Assembly: GCF_023520895.1 (NCBI RefSeq)
Contig: NZ_CP026029.1
Coordinates: 3,224,001-3,288,000 of the forward strand
Direction: 5' to 3'
DNA from: Paenibacillus sp. PK3_47
Lineage (GTDB): Bacteria; Bacillota; Bacilli; Paenibacillales; Paenibacillaceae
DNA: 64,000 nucleotides
Shown here: in pieces, positions 23,907 to 30,991 of the stretch
Position numbering within the stretch: the stretch's first letter is position 1
Layout: each line of letters opens with the position of its first letter
The notes under the pieces: model-generated
Database searches by the model: none
What the model was told of the DNA's origin: nothing
Seen by the model: only the letters and a program-made list of their open reading frames with translations
Position numbers and translations under genes: made by a program

Positions 23907-26402
23907 ATGTCTACAATTTTAAGTGCAGATGAAGCATTAACAAGTTTTTTGGAATTTAAAGAAATGTTCTCAAAGCTGAAAGAAGAGAATATAAATGAGG
24001 CAACAACCCGTCTTAAAATGATTGATGAGTTCTTTATAAAGGTTTTAGGGTGGCCTAAAGAAATGATTGAGGTTGAGCTGGAAATAGGTGACACAGCTCA
24101 GGATAATAGCCATAAAAAAATTTATGCAGATTATATGGCATATAGTGATCATAATCAGTTTATTATTGAGGCTAAAAGAACCGGGAGATATTTTGAAATT
24201 CCGCAAGGAAGGACAAAAAATTACAAAAGTACAGCTAGCATTTATAACGATAAAAACAAAGAATTTATTGACCAGGCAAAAAGGTATATGTATAAATTAG
24301 GAACTCCGTATTGTGTATTAACAAATGGTTATCAATTCATAATAATTAGAAGATCATTTCCAAATATGGATAAAGATACAATCGTATTTAGAGATTTAGA
24401 TGAGATTGAAAGAGATTTTGTTTTATTTTGGGCTATTTTAAATCCACATGGCGATGGACCAGGGGCTATTGATAATTACCTCAAAGCTCCACTCGAAATC
24501 AGACAGATTCCTTCTTTGAGTTTGAGACTGTACGACAAAATACGGCATGAAGATAAGTATATACTTAGACAACATCAATCTATAGTTGCGACAGAGACTT
24601 ACCTAAATAGGTTTTTTGGAGATTTAACAGTAGATGCTCAGATTGATCTACTGGAGAAATGTTATTGTGATCCATTTGGAACATACAAAGATTTCGCCAG
24701 TCAATTAAAAAGGAAAATTGAGCCTCTACCTATAGCTGCAATAACGCCTATAAAAGGAAGAGACGAGCTTTTTAAAACAAAAAGTAATTTTGAAAAACAA
24801 TACCTTGAAAATCTACAAAAAAATCCTGGTAGTGTTTATGTGCTTTTAGGGGAAGTTGGAGCTGGTAAGTCTACCTTTTTAAAACATTTTTATTGCTTTG
24901 AACTGCAGGATGAAGACAGAGATAATATAATTTGGATAAGATTAGACTTTTTAGATTTCAATAAACCTGTTGGTCAACTAAATAACTTCATAAGTGAACA
25001 GATTCTAAAAAGACTCGATAGTACTGAATATAATTATATGAAACTTGATGAATGGGAAACCATAAAAAGGATATATCAGAAAGAGTTCCATACATTCAAA
25101 GTAGGAATGCCTCCTTCTCTACAAAAAGACGAAGATTTTATAGAACAAAAAATTTGGGAACTATCAGTTGATTATCAAAGAGATTTGGAATTTAGATTGA
25201 AAAAAACAATAGATTATATAAGTACAGCCTTAAACAAAAGTGTATGTTTTGTATTTGATAATATTGACCAGAAAACAATTGACGAGCAAAAGGAAGTTCT
25301 GTTAATAGCACATGAAAGAGCTACCGCTTATGGAAGTACAGTTATAACTGCTATGAGGTTTCAAAGTTTTAATTTAATTAAAAATAAACCACCATACGAT
25401 GCATTGCAAACTATTACTTATAGAATTCAACCTCCAAATGCAGGAAAGCTGTTGGAAAAGCGTTTAGAGGCATTAGAAGATTATCCTCAAGAACAATATG
25501 TTTATGAGTACGGTAATAAAACAGTGAAGATTCCTATCTCTAAATTTGTGAAGATATTAAAAAACACACTTGATAAAAGTCCAGAGCAGCAAGTGGAAAA
25601 GCTATTTGAAGAGCTCTCTGGTGGAAATATGCGAAGACTGCTTATTATGTTTAAAACGGCAATTCTATCAGAAAACACAAGACTTTATGAAGTTTTAGAC
25701 TTCATTAACGAAATAAAAAATATTGATAATACAGCTCTTTCTTATGATCAGGTACTAGAAGGAATTGTGAGAGAAGACAATAGGTATTACTCCAGTGAGG
25801 AGTGTAATATTTTTAACTTATTTAATTATCAATCTGATGGTTTTTATTCACACTTGACTAATATATATATATTGAAATATTTAGAAGAGTGCTCTCATGC
25901 AGGAGAGCAGTATGTTGATTTAAATGACTTGTTAGAGAGGTTTTCATCAACAATTTTAGATAGACAAAAACTGGAAATTATATTAACCCCTTTACTTAAC
26001 GAATACCTTATTAACTCAGATATTGGTGGAAGAGACTCATTAATAGGTACCAATGCAGTTCAAATAAGTTATACGGGACTATATTACATTAATGTTTTGC
26101 TTTCAAATTGGAAATATATATTTAATATGATGGTGGATACCTCTATTAGAGATAGAGAGCATTTCAAAAATTTAAATGAATATTTTAGAAGATTTCAAAG
26201 TTCCCGTAATAGAATCAGCAAAGATCGACTAGCCTACGGCTGTGTAACAATATTCTTAGAGTACTTAGCTCTTCAGGAAACAGAAGATCTAAAGTACTTT
26301 AAACCTAAAACAACTACGGGTAAGAGTGTGGTTGATATTATAATTAGAGAGGCAAATGCTTCCTTTCAAAATTATATGAATAATGTGAAAGTATCTAAAT
26401 AA
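23907..26402 (+). CDS. PD-(D/E)xK nuclease-STAND/ORC-like NTPase fusion, candidate anti-phage effector
   Basis: An 831-residue protein; ATG 23907 is preferred to TTG 23886 because GGAGAGGGG lies before it. Residues ~35-175 look like an HsdR-N-type restriction nuclease fold: D75, then E88-A-K90 (IIEAK), and the helper pattern QAKRYMYKLGTPYCVLTNG (123-141). Residues ~295-560 are a P-loop NTPase with Walker A GEVGAGKST (315-323) and Walker B VCFVFDNID (about 445-453). The C-terminal ~270 residues look helical/winged-helix, as in STAND and Orc/Cdc6 proteins; no TPR array is evident. The layout recalls Avs-type sensors but is much shorter. Prophage-end location and low GC support a moron role. Function is inference. 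Confidence 0.72.
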   Translation: MSTILSADEALTSFLEFKEMFSKLKEENINEATTRLKMIDEFFIKVLGWPKEMIEVELEIGDTAQDNSHKKIYADYMAYSDHNQFIIEAKRTGRYFEIPQGRTKNYKSTASIYNDKNKEFIDQAKRYMYKLGTPYCVLTNGYQFIIIRRSFPNMDKDTIVFRDLDEIERDFVLFWAILNPHGDGPGAIDNYLKAPLEIRQIPSLSLRLYDKIRHEDKYILRQHQSIVATETYLNRFFGDLTVDAQIDLLEKCYCDPFGTYKDFASQLKRKIEPLPIAAITPIKGRDELFKTKSNFEKQYLENLQKNPGSVYVLLGEVGAGKSTFLKHFYCFELQDEDRDNIIWIRLDFLDFNKPVGQLNNFISEQILKRLDSTEYNYMKLDEWETIKRIYQKEFHTFKVGMPPSLQKDEDFIEQKIWELSVDYQRDLEFRLKKTIDYISTALNKSVCFVFDNIDQKTIDEQKEVLLIAHERATAYGSTVITAMRFQSFNLIKNKPPYDALQTITYRIQPPNAGKLLEKRLEALEDYPQEQYVYEYGNKTVKIPISKFVKILKNTLDKSPEQQVEKLFEELSGGNMRRLLIMFKTAILSENTRLYEVLDFINEIKNIDNTALSYDQVLEGIVREDNRYYSSEECNIFNLFNYQSDGFYSHLTNIYILKYLEECSHAGEQYVDLNDLLERFSSTILDRQKLEIILTPLLNEYLINSDIGGRDSLIGTNAVQISYTGLYYINVLLSNWKYIFNMMVDTSIRDREHFKNLNEYFRRFQSSRNRISKDRLAYGCVTIFLEYLALQETEDLKYFKPKTTTGKSVVDIIIREANASFQNYMNNVKVSK

Positions 26403-26479
26403 AGACCTTGAAAAAATAATGTTTAATAATTATCAACTTTAATGAATGATTTTTGAAAAAGTGCAGTGGAGCGAACATC

Positions 26480-26625
26480 AAATTTGGGTGTCTGTATGGT
26501 CTGGTCCTTCACGCCAGTGAATCCGTTAAACACGGATTATGGCGGCATCGTGCAGGGATATACCTAAGCCAATCGAGATCAATGATTACGAATTCAAATG
26601 CAACGCTTTGAATTCAGAGTAGGAA
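26480..26625 (+). pseudogene. Decayed copy of the small paralogous family at 27032-27450
   Basis: In broken frames the stretch reads WVSVWSGPSRQ, then NTDYGGIVQGYT, then MQRFEFRV, which line up in order with VKVSVWYRADP, MNYGGIVEKYT and RSRFEFRA of the gene at 27241. Several stops and at least one frame change interrupt it. It is therefore a third, degenerate copy. Confidence 0.6.
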
Positions 26626-26630
26626 ATAGA

Positions 26631-26659
26631 CCGTCTACCTAAATGGTAGGCGGCTTTTT
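26631..26659 (+). terminator. Intrinsic terminator after the decayed copy
   Basis: Arms CCGTCTACC and GGTAGGCGG pair around TAAAT and are followed by CTTTTTC. It would end transcripts from the nuclease-NTPase gene. Confidence 0.8.
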
Positions 26660-26760
26660 CGTCTATATCCTCAGTGTAAGATTGGCATTCACACAATGTT
26701 CTAGATAATCTAAAATAGATGTAATATTGGTGGAGGTTTTTATGGAAGGAGATGAGATAC

Positions 26761-27018
26761 ATGGCTGAGAGCCTTTCTGTTGAAGATTTTAGAATGGAAG
26801 TACAACGTCAAATAGATGAAGCTCGTAATATGGGAGTTGACTACGTGGAGATTGTTTCAGGTGAAGTGCATAGAATACTGGGTGGTTATCCCGGGCCAAA
26901 TCACAGTATGCCATCATGTTGTAAGGCAATGTATGATTATAAAAAGTCTAATGATATGATTTTAGCGGCGCCATCTAAAGGTAAAGGGGCCAGCCTGAAG
27001 ATTAGATATTATATCTAG
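26761..27018 (+). CDS. Small uncharacterised protein with GGYPGPNHSMPSCC motif
   Basis: An 85-residue protein. ATG 26761 is chosen over 26752 because GAAGGAG at 26745-26751 is then correctly spaced. After an N-terminal helix (LSVEDFRMEVQRQIDEARNMG) comes DYVEIVSGEVHRILGGYPGP, then NHSMPSCCKAMYDY and a closing PSKGKGASLKIRYYI. I recall this C-terminal pattern (LHR-x-x-GGYPG-x-x-H-x-MP-x-CC) as an add-on beside or fused to restriction-type and HNH proteins, but cannot confirm this. The Cys pair and His could bind metal. It sits in the moron region after the nuclease-NTPase unit. Confidence 0.65.
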   Translation: MAESLSVEDFRMEVQRQIDEARNMGVDYVEIVSGEVHRILGGYPGPNHSMPSCCKAMYDYKKSNDMILAAPSKGKGASLKIRYYI

Positions 27019-27031
27019 GAGTGATTATATT

Positions 27032-27244
27032 ATGGATGCATTTAAAGTTTTGAAAACAGATTCGGATTTTCTTGCTGCAGCACTAACACAATCGCGAGTC
27101 GCAATATTTGAGCTTCGCGGTGATCTGGCCGGCTGCATTGTAGACTATGGAGGTCATGTTGTTAAGTGGAGTCCAATAAGTGTTAAGGTTTCTGATGCTT
27201 ACTACATAAGAGGTGAATTTGAGTTTAGAATGGTACTGGCGTGA
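27032..27244 (+). CDS. Small paralogous protein, copy 1
   Basis: A 70-residue protein, 13 bases after the preceding gene. It begins DAFKVLKTDSDFLAAALTQS and shares V-L-x-(S/T)D-x-DFLAA-x-L-x-Q, YGG-x-V-x-K and a closing FEFR with the next gene, so the two are tandem paralogues. The family is unknown to me. Beta-rich content with a conserved SVK-x-S-x-x-Y-x-x-R segment suggests a compact fold. Confidence 0.65.
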   Translation: MDAFKVLKTDSDFLAAALTQSRVAIFELRGDLAGCIVDYGGHVVKWSPISVKVSDAYYIRGEFEFRMVLA

Positions 27245-27450
27245 ATCATATACACAAGGTCTTAGAGAGCGATACAGACTTTCTAGCGGCAGTCTTATCT
27301 CAGGTGAAGGTATCTGTCTGGTACCGAGCAGATCCGGACCCGAACGGTCACCTGATGAATTACGGCGGCATCGTAGAGAAGTACACCCCAGAATCCGTTA
27401 AACTGTCCGGCTCCTATTTCGTCCGCAGCCGTTTTGAATTTAGAGCATAA
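27241..27450 (+). CDS. Small paralogous protein, copy 2
   Basis: A 69-residue protein whose GTG start (27241) overlaps the stop of copy 1 (GTGA). It reads HKVLESDTDFLAAVLSQVKV at the start and SRFEFRA at the end, aligning over nearly its whole length with copy 1. A bidirectional terminator follows immediately. The overlap shows coupled translation, so both copies are probably needed together or arose by recent duplication. Confidence 0.65.
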   Translation: MNHIHKVLESDTDFLAAVLSQVKVSVWYRADPDPNGHLMNYGGIVEKYTPESVKLSGSYFVRSRFEFRA

Positions 27451-27492
27451 AAAGAATACCCCGCCAAGCTTATGCTTGACGGGGTATTCTTT
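27451..27492. terminator. Bidirectional terminator between convergent genes
   Basis: AAAGAATACCCCGCCAAGC (27451-27469) pairs with GCTTGACGGGGTATTCTTT (27474-27492) with one mismatch. A/T runs on both sides serve the rightward small genes and the leftward toxin/immunity pair. Confidence 0.9.
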
Positions 27493-27511
27493 GTTTACAT
27501 CAGCGCGCTAC

Positions 27512-27853
27512 TTACTTCCATTTACTCTCGTCAAATTCCCAAGGGAAAAATCTGTTGATTGAAACAGCCGTTTCTTCCCAGGTGTCTTTAGAACATCTGT
27601 CTAATATTTTTTGGATTTCAGCTTTTATTAAAGAGATGTCAAAAGATTTGACAAGAAGTAAACCACGAATAGCTATTGCGGCTTCATCAGTAAAAAAGGC
27701 TTTGAGTCCATTAGCAGTTGCTAAAGTAGCATAGAACTGATCAGCACCATGCACCTTTTCTGATCCAACATCTAGAACGACTGATACGCAAAAATCTTTG
27801 TTTTCTTCAGGCATTTCATAAAAGTGAGTTTCTTTAAGGATCGGACGAATCAT
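27512..27853 (-). CDS. Imm8-like immunity protein
   Basis: A 113-residue protein; ATG 27853 is preferred because GGAG precedes it by six bases, an ATG at 27865 being the alternative. The pattern FCVSVVLDVGSEKVHGADQF, the central IRGLLLVKSFDISLIKAEIQKIL, and the ending INRFFPWEFDE match the Imm8 immunity family of polymorphic toxin systems, whose hallmark is the C-terminal WEF(E/D). It lies 57 bases downstream of a secreted, toxin-like gene on the same strand, the usual toxin-then-immunity order. Confidence 0.7.
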   Translation of the reverse strand: MIRPILKETHFYEMPEENKDFCVSVVLDVGSEKVHGADQFYATLATANGLKAFFTDEAAIAIRGLLLVKSFDISLIKAEIQKILDRCSKDTWEETAVSINRFFPWEFDESKWK

Positions 27854-27910
27854 ATCAATCTCCATTCATATCTGAATTTATTGAGAGACAAATGAAGAAT
27901 CTCGCTGTGA

Positions 27911-28363
27911 TTAGTCAGAAACAACATTAACATGATAATTCGATGTTCGATAATTATCATTGTAACCTGTCCGAGAAAACTTTTCAAAATTTGCTTGGTA
28001 ATTGCCAAGCCATTTTGATCCAGTTCTCACTCTTCTCAAACCATCTTGACTATAATACCAAAAACCTCCCGACTCCATCTTTAATGTATAACCAGACCCA
28101 ACAAAAATTTGTGCTGCTCCATTGACGATAGATGAAGGAACGGCACTTTCCGTGTATCCATAATTCCCGGAACTTGCTAAAGCTAGTTGGGCTAAATCAT
28201 ATGATGATATATAAGGGAAGGCTGCAGGATTAATATTACCTGAACTGTTCTCCTGTATGACACTGGAATTACTAGGGGCGGCAGAGACGAAGGTGCTAAA
28301 CGAGCTGAATAATAAAATGAAACCAAACAACAAAGATGTAATTTTATTGACACTTCTCTTCAA
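27911..28363 (-). CDS. Secreted small toxin-like protein, candidate partner of the Imm8-like protein
   Basis: About 150 residues from TTG 28363, which is six bases after AGGAGTG; the GTG at 28372 touches the ribosome site. A signal peptide is clear (KRSVNKITSLLFGFILLFSS, cleavage near VSAAPS). The C-terminal ~75 residues (GSGYTLKMESGGFWYYSQDG, then LRRVRTG, NYQANFEKF and NYHVNVVSD) resemble the compact RNase-like toxin domains at the ends of polymorphic toxins. Typical polymorphic toxins are far longer, so this would be a minimal secreted version. The toxic activity is inferred from neighbour and pattern only. Confidence 0.6.
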   Translation of the reverse strand: MKRSVNKITSLLFGFILLFSSFSTFVSAAPSNSSVIQENSSGNINPAAFPYISSYDLAQLALASSGNYGYTESAVPSSIVNGAAQIFVGSGYTLKMESGGFWYYSQDGLRRVRTGSKWLGNYQANFEKFSRTGYNDNYRTSNYHVNVVSD

Positions 28364-28651
28364 AATAATCACTCCTACTTAAATTTTTCGATAAAGTTAA
28401 ATATTTCCACTTGATCGATATTGACAATTTTACACAAGATGGAATGAAAAGTAAGGGGAAAAATGTAAAAAAATGAAGAAAAATAAAATTAGTACATAAG
28501 TAATGTGTTTATAGTAAAATAAGTAAAAATACCTAATTTTAATTTGAAATATATAAATTAGCAAATATTAGAGATGATACATAGTCTATTGCCTGATTTA
28601 CCTTAACAAAGTTATAATGCAAACAAACGTTCTTGTTTTTGGGGCGATCAC

Positions 28652-28849
28652 ATGAGAATGAGCAAAGGCCAAATCATCGAAATCATATACGTGGACAACG
28701 CAGGCAAGATTACACAGCGAAAATTAGAAGTGAAAGGTGTTCGTGATGGACGCATCCGGGCGAACTGCCTGACCACAGATTCGCCCCGGGTATTCTTGGT
28801 AGCAAACATTCTTTCGTGGCAGCCCGTCAAGGAAGCGCGGTATGCTTGA
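28652..28849 (+). CDS. Small prophage protein of unknown function
   Basis: A 65-residue protein (ATG 28652, ribosome site GGGGCGAT; ATG 28658 is possible). It reads KGQIIEIIYVDNAGKITQRK, then GVRDGRIRANCL and SWQPV, a single beta-rich unit resembling the last strands of WYL-type domains, which bind nucleic acids or nucleotides. That resemblance is weak. It overlaps the next gene by eight bases and starts a three-gene rightward operon. A TATAAT at about 28612 may be its -10 box. Confidence 0.6.
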   Translation: MRMSKGQIIEIIYVDNAGKITQRKLEVKGVRDGRIRANCLTTDSPRVFLVANILSWQPVKEARYA

Positions 28850-29120
28850 GGATACACTTCGGAAGCTGCTGCGGATCATGGTGCAGTTCAGGTATCACTT
28901 TAAGAGAATGCCAGATATCAAAGAGTTAGGGCGATTGAGTGGGCGGCGGCCTGCAGAGATAATCAAGGGTTTTAAAGTGTTTGCCGCCGAAGAATACATA
29001 AATTGGGTCGCGGCTGAGCCCGTCGAGGCAGCCGTAATTCTAATGCAATGGGGAAGAGGACGCTTACCGATAAAACGCCGCAGCAGGGCTTACAACGGCC
29101 CGACATTGGGCATAACATAG
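28842..29120 (+). CDS. Small helical prophage protein
   Basis: A 92-residue protein overlapping the preceding stop. The N-terminal part (LRKLLRIMVQFRYHFKRMPDIKELGRLSGRRPAEI) has a helix-turn-helix-like shape, and the C-terminus is basic (GRGRLPIKRRSRAYNG). It may bind DNA and regulate late genes, but no family is recognised. Coupling to its neighbours suggests shared control. Confidence 0.6.
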   Translation: MLEDTLRKLLRIMVQFRYHFKRMPDIKELGRLSGRRPAEIIKGFKVFAAEEYINWVAAEPVEAAVILMQWGRGRLPIKRRSRAYNGPTLGIT

Positions 29121-29152
29121 ATTATTGGCTGTATCATTAAGGAGGGTTCATT

Positions 29153-29641
29153 GTGACCAAACTGGACGGCAATGACCGATGGCAACAAAAGATGCTGTTG
29201 ACCGAGCATGTGGAAGAGTATGGGCGGCAGCAGGGCAAAGAGGCCAAAAGTGTCGGCAGCCGGCAAATGCTTACCAATGAGGAACGTACTATGGTTCGGG
29301 ACCTGATCTTACTGCCGCATATAGATACCATGGTCAGCAAGAGCATTGCAGAAATAGAGCATTCAGGCAATGTACTCAGTAGAGCTTACCTTATGACCGG
29401 CCGTTACATACAGAACAGAATCATGAAAGATACATACATGTTACAGAAGGAGCTCAGGCAGAGGAATGTGAAGATTGTCCCCGATGAGCAAGATGATTTT
29501 CTGATCTATCACAAGATATTTTTCCGGGGGTACCAGGAACGTTTCGGCCTTACCCGTGATGTAATGCGTACAGAGATCAGCCTGAGGCTGACAAATTATA
29601 TAGCTGAGTTAGGTGGTATATTTAAAAACCTCTTAAAATAA
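29153..29641 (+). CDS. Uncharacterised prophage protein, possible regulator
   Basis: A 162-residue, fully helical, charged protein after AAGGAGGG. Notable segments are EHVEEYGRQQGKEAKSVGSR, the helix DLILLPHIDTMVSKSIAEIEHS and RGYQERFGLTRDVMRTEISL. It resembles conserved proteins of Bacillus and Paenibacillus prophages whose role I do not know. It closes a three-gene operon and is followed by a terminator. Confidence 0.65.
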   Translation: MTKLDGNDRWQQKMLLTEHVEEYGRQQGKEAKSVGSRQMLTNEERTMVRDLILLPHIDTMVSKSIAEIEHSGNVLSRAYLMTGRYIQNRIMKDTYMLQKELRQRNVKIVPDEQDDFLIYHKIFFRGYQERFGLTRDVMRTEISLRLTNYIAELGGIFKNLLK

Positions 29642-29644
29642 AGG

Positions 29645-29682
29645 AAGCCCCGTCAAGTGATTATACTGGCGGGGCTTGGTTT
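29645..29682. terminator. Bidirectional terminator
   Basis: AAGCCCCGTCA (29645-29655) pairs with TGGCGGGGCTT (29667-29677), one mismatch-wobble, followed by GGTTTGTT. It lies between the rightward gene ending at 29641 and the leftward repressor ending at 29701. Confidence 0.8.
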
Positions 29683-29700
29683 GTTAATTACTGCTTCTTA

Positions 29701-29910
29701 TTAGCTTTCTTCCAGCTCGAATACAACTACTTCGTGTAAAGGGACTTTGAAGTGTAGGCACGTCTTTTCTAATACTTCCATGGAAACATATTGATCCTTT
29801 CCAAGTTTCGCGAGCGTTGCAGTCGATAGTCCAAGCGCTTCACGATATTCAGTTTTGGACATTTCTCTGTCGATTAGTAATCTCCAGAGTGGCTTGTATG
29901 AGAACCCCAT
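29701..29910 (-). CDS. XRE/Cro-CI-type transcriptional regulator
   Basis: A 69-residue protein; ATG 29910 is chosen because AAAGGA lies eight bases before it, ATG 29916 being too close. The sequence GFSYKPLWRLLIDREMSKTE then YREALGLSTATLAKLGKDQYVSMEVL is a classic small helix-turn-helix of the YozG/HTH_26 type (helix-turn-helix at residues ~19-45). It is transcribed away from a strong rightward promoter flanked by 13-bp repeats, so it probably represses the micro-gene cluster and itself. Confidence 0.85.
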   Translation of the reverse strand: MGFSYKPLWRLLIDREMSKTEYREALGLSTATLAKLGKDQYVSMEVLEKTCLHFKVPLHEVVVFELEES

Positions 29911-29948
29911 AAACATGTTCCTTTCTAATTGTTTATACATATAATAAA

Positions 29949-30015
29949 ATATTATATTTAGAAATGCAAATAATTTATTTGACATTTTGTTTAATATAGT
30001 GTATATTATATTTAG
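29949..30015. repeat. Two 13-bp direct repeats flanking the promoter (putative operators)
   Basis: ATATTATATTTAG occurs at 29949-29961 and again at 30003-30015, the second copy covering the -10 box and start site of the rightward promoter. The 54-bp spacing is close to five helical turns, fitting cooperative binding by the adjacent XRE protein. Confidence 0.65.
29979..30007 (+). promoter_or_regulatory. Strong sigmaA promoter for the micro-gene cluster
   Basis: TTGACA (29979-29984), a 17-base spacer and TATATT (30002-30007). It reads into four short genes that each have their own ribosome site. Confidence 0.85.
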
Positions 30016-30054
30016 GAAGTGAAACAAACCAGCTTCCGGAAAGGAGAGTGAAAC

Positions 30055-30186
30055 ATGAAGGATTGGGCAAACTTAGCAGTCTCCATTGTGAACTTGGCAA
30101 CGGCGCTAGTCCTATTAAGGAAAGCGACGAAGGAGACAAAAGAAAAAGGAACCAAAAAACGCAGCCGCCACGGCAAACGTAAGTAA
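30055..30186 (+). CDS. Micro-protein with N-terminal hydrophobic helix and basic tail
   Basis: A 43-residue protein, ATG 30055, ribosome site AAAGGAGAG. It reads KDWANLAVSIVNLATALVLL then a strongly basic end KKRSRHGKRK. A single membrane helix plus cationic tail resembles small phage membrane peptides. Function unknown. It is the first gene after the repressed promoter. Confidence 0.6.
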   Translation: MKDWANLAVSIVNLATALVLLRKATKETKEKGTKKRSRHGKRK

Positions 30187-30291
30187 GGTTCCCGGAGAGT
30201 AGGGGTCGCACCCCCTGCTCTCCACCCAATCATAACATAAACGGTTTGGACGATACAATCAGCCGGCGGGCATACGCGGGAGGAATTAAGA

Positions 30292-30456
30292 ATGGAAAAT
30301 AATTTTGTTGCTAGTCCGTACGCATACAACGATAAAAACAAGCCGATATCGTGGGGAGTATGGAATAATGAACTGAAAATTTGGATACCGCATTTGCCTT
30401 CTAAGAAGAAAGAGGCCGAGGAGCTGGCGAAGTCACTTAATAGGTTGGCTAAATAA
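30292..30456 (+). CDS. Small acidic/aromatic protein of unknown function
   Basis: A 54-residue protein from ATG 30292 with GGGAGGAA before it. It starts ENNFVASPYAYNDKNKPISW and ends with a Lys/Glu-rich helix (KKKEAEELAKSLNRLAK). No family recognised. The upstream region 30194-30226 forms a GC-rich hairpin (GGGGTCGCACCCC core). Confidence 0.6.
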   Translation: MENNFVASPYAYNDKNKPISWGVWNNELKIWIPHLPSKKKEAEELAKSLNRLAK

Positions 30457-30459
30457 CGC

Positions 30460-30684
30460 GGGGCTACGGCCCTCTTGGGGGATAGATATGAAACATACTG
30501 GATGGGTCTGGACGGTCATAGCGGAGCGTAGAGCCGTAGAGCGTGGTCTGGATGAACGAAAGGCTGGAACCATGGTAGGCACTGGTTATTTGATACCAGG
30601 ACACGGTGGCAGTTATTTTGCCCGACATTCTTGGGTTAGCAAAGGGTATGTATAACAGGTAAAACACTAGGGGCTACGGCCCCT
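30460..30684 (+). repeat. Repeated GC hairpins with TACG tetraloops between micro-genes
   Basis: Two copies of a GGGGC-TACG-GCCCC type hairpin occur, at 30460-30473 and 30669-30684 (the latter AGGGGC/GCCCCT). C(UACG)G belongs to the very stable UNCG loop class. Each copy lies shortly after a stop codon and just upstream of the next ribosome site, with no T-run. Confidence 0.75.
30488..30655 (+). CDS. Small basic protein of unknown function
   Basis: A 55-residue protein from ATG 30488, ribosome site GGGGGAT. It reads KHTGWVWTVIAERRAVERGL then GTGYLIPGHGGSYFARHSW. No family recognised; Gly/aromatic-rich. It is preceded by a GC hairpin with a TACG loop just like the next gene. Confidence 0.55.
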   Translation: MKHTGWVWTVIAERRAVERGLDERKAGTMVGTGYLIPGHGGSYFARHSWVSKGYV

Positions 30685-30701
30685 ATAAAGGAGGAATCGA
30701 C

Positions 30702-30788
30702 ATGTTACACACAATTACTTGGATCATTATTGGTGCCGCGTTGGTTGTCTCAGTGGCCGCACTAATTAAAGCTCGAGGGCGGCGGTAA
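30702..30788 (+). CDS. 28-residue single-helix membrane peptide
   Basis: ATG 30702 follows AAGGAGGAA. The product LHTITWIIIGAALVVSVAAL then IKARGRR is one membrane helix with a basic end, similar in shape to small phage or toxin peptides. Function unknown. Confidence 0.6.
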   Translation: MLHTITWIIIGAALVVSVAALIKARGRR

Positions 30789-30855
30789 GTCGCCCTCACA
30801 CAATCGTACGGCCAACCCAGTTGTGTATGAAACAGGGCCATGGTCGCCAGTTGTT

Positions 30856-30888
30856 TCTTCTACCGTATCTTCTACCAATTCTTCTACC
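30856..30888. repeat. Three 12-bp-spaced TCTTCTACC repeats near the attachment site
   Basis: TCTTCTACC occurs at 30856-30864, 30868-30876 and 30880-30888, exactly 12 bp apart, about 100 bp before the tRNA fragment. Spacing and place fit arm-type integrase sites or a small tandem array. Confidence 0.65.
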
Positions 30889-30991
30889 AACATGCGGAAC
30901 TTTACAAAACCTTATAGAACTTTATAATGAGTAGTGTAGAGCCTGCCATAACATAAGGTACTCAATGGAACCTTATGGAATGGGACAGGGT

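Noticed and set aside
30464..30667. Minus-strand frame opposite the micro-genes
   Set aside because: No ribosome site on that strand, while the plus-strand micro-genes each have one.
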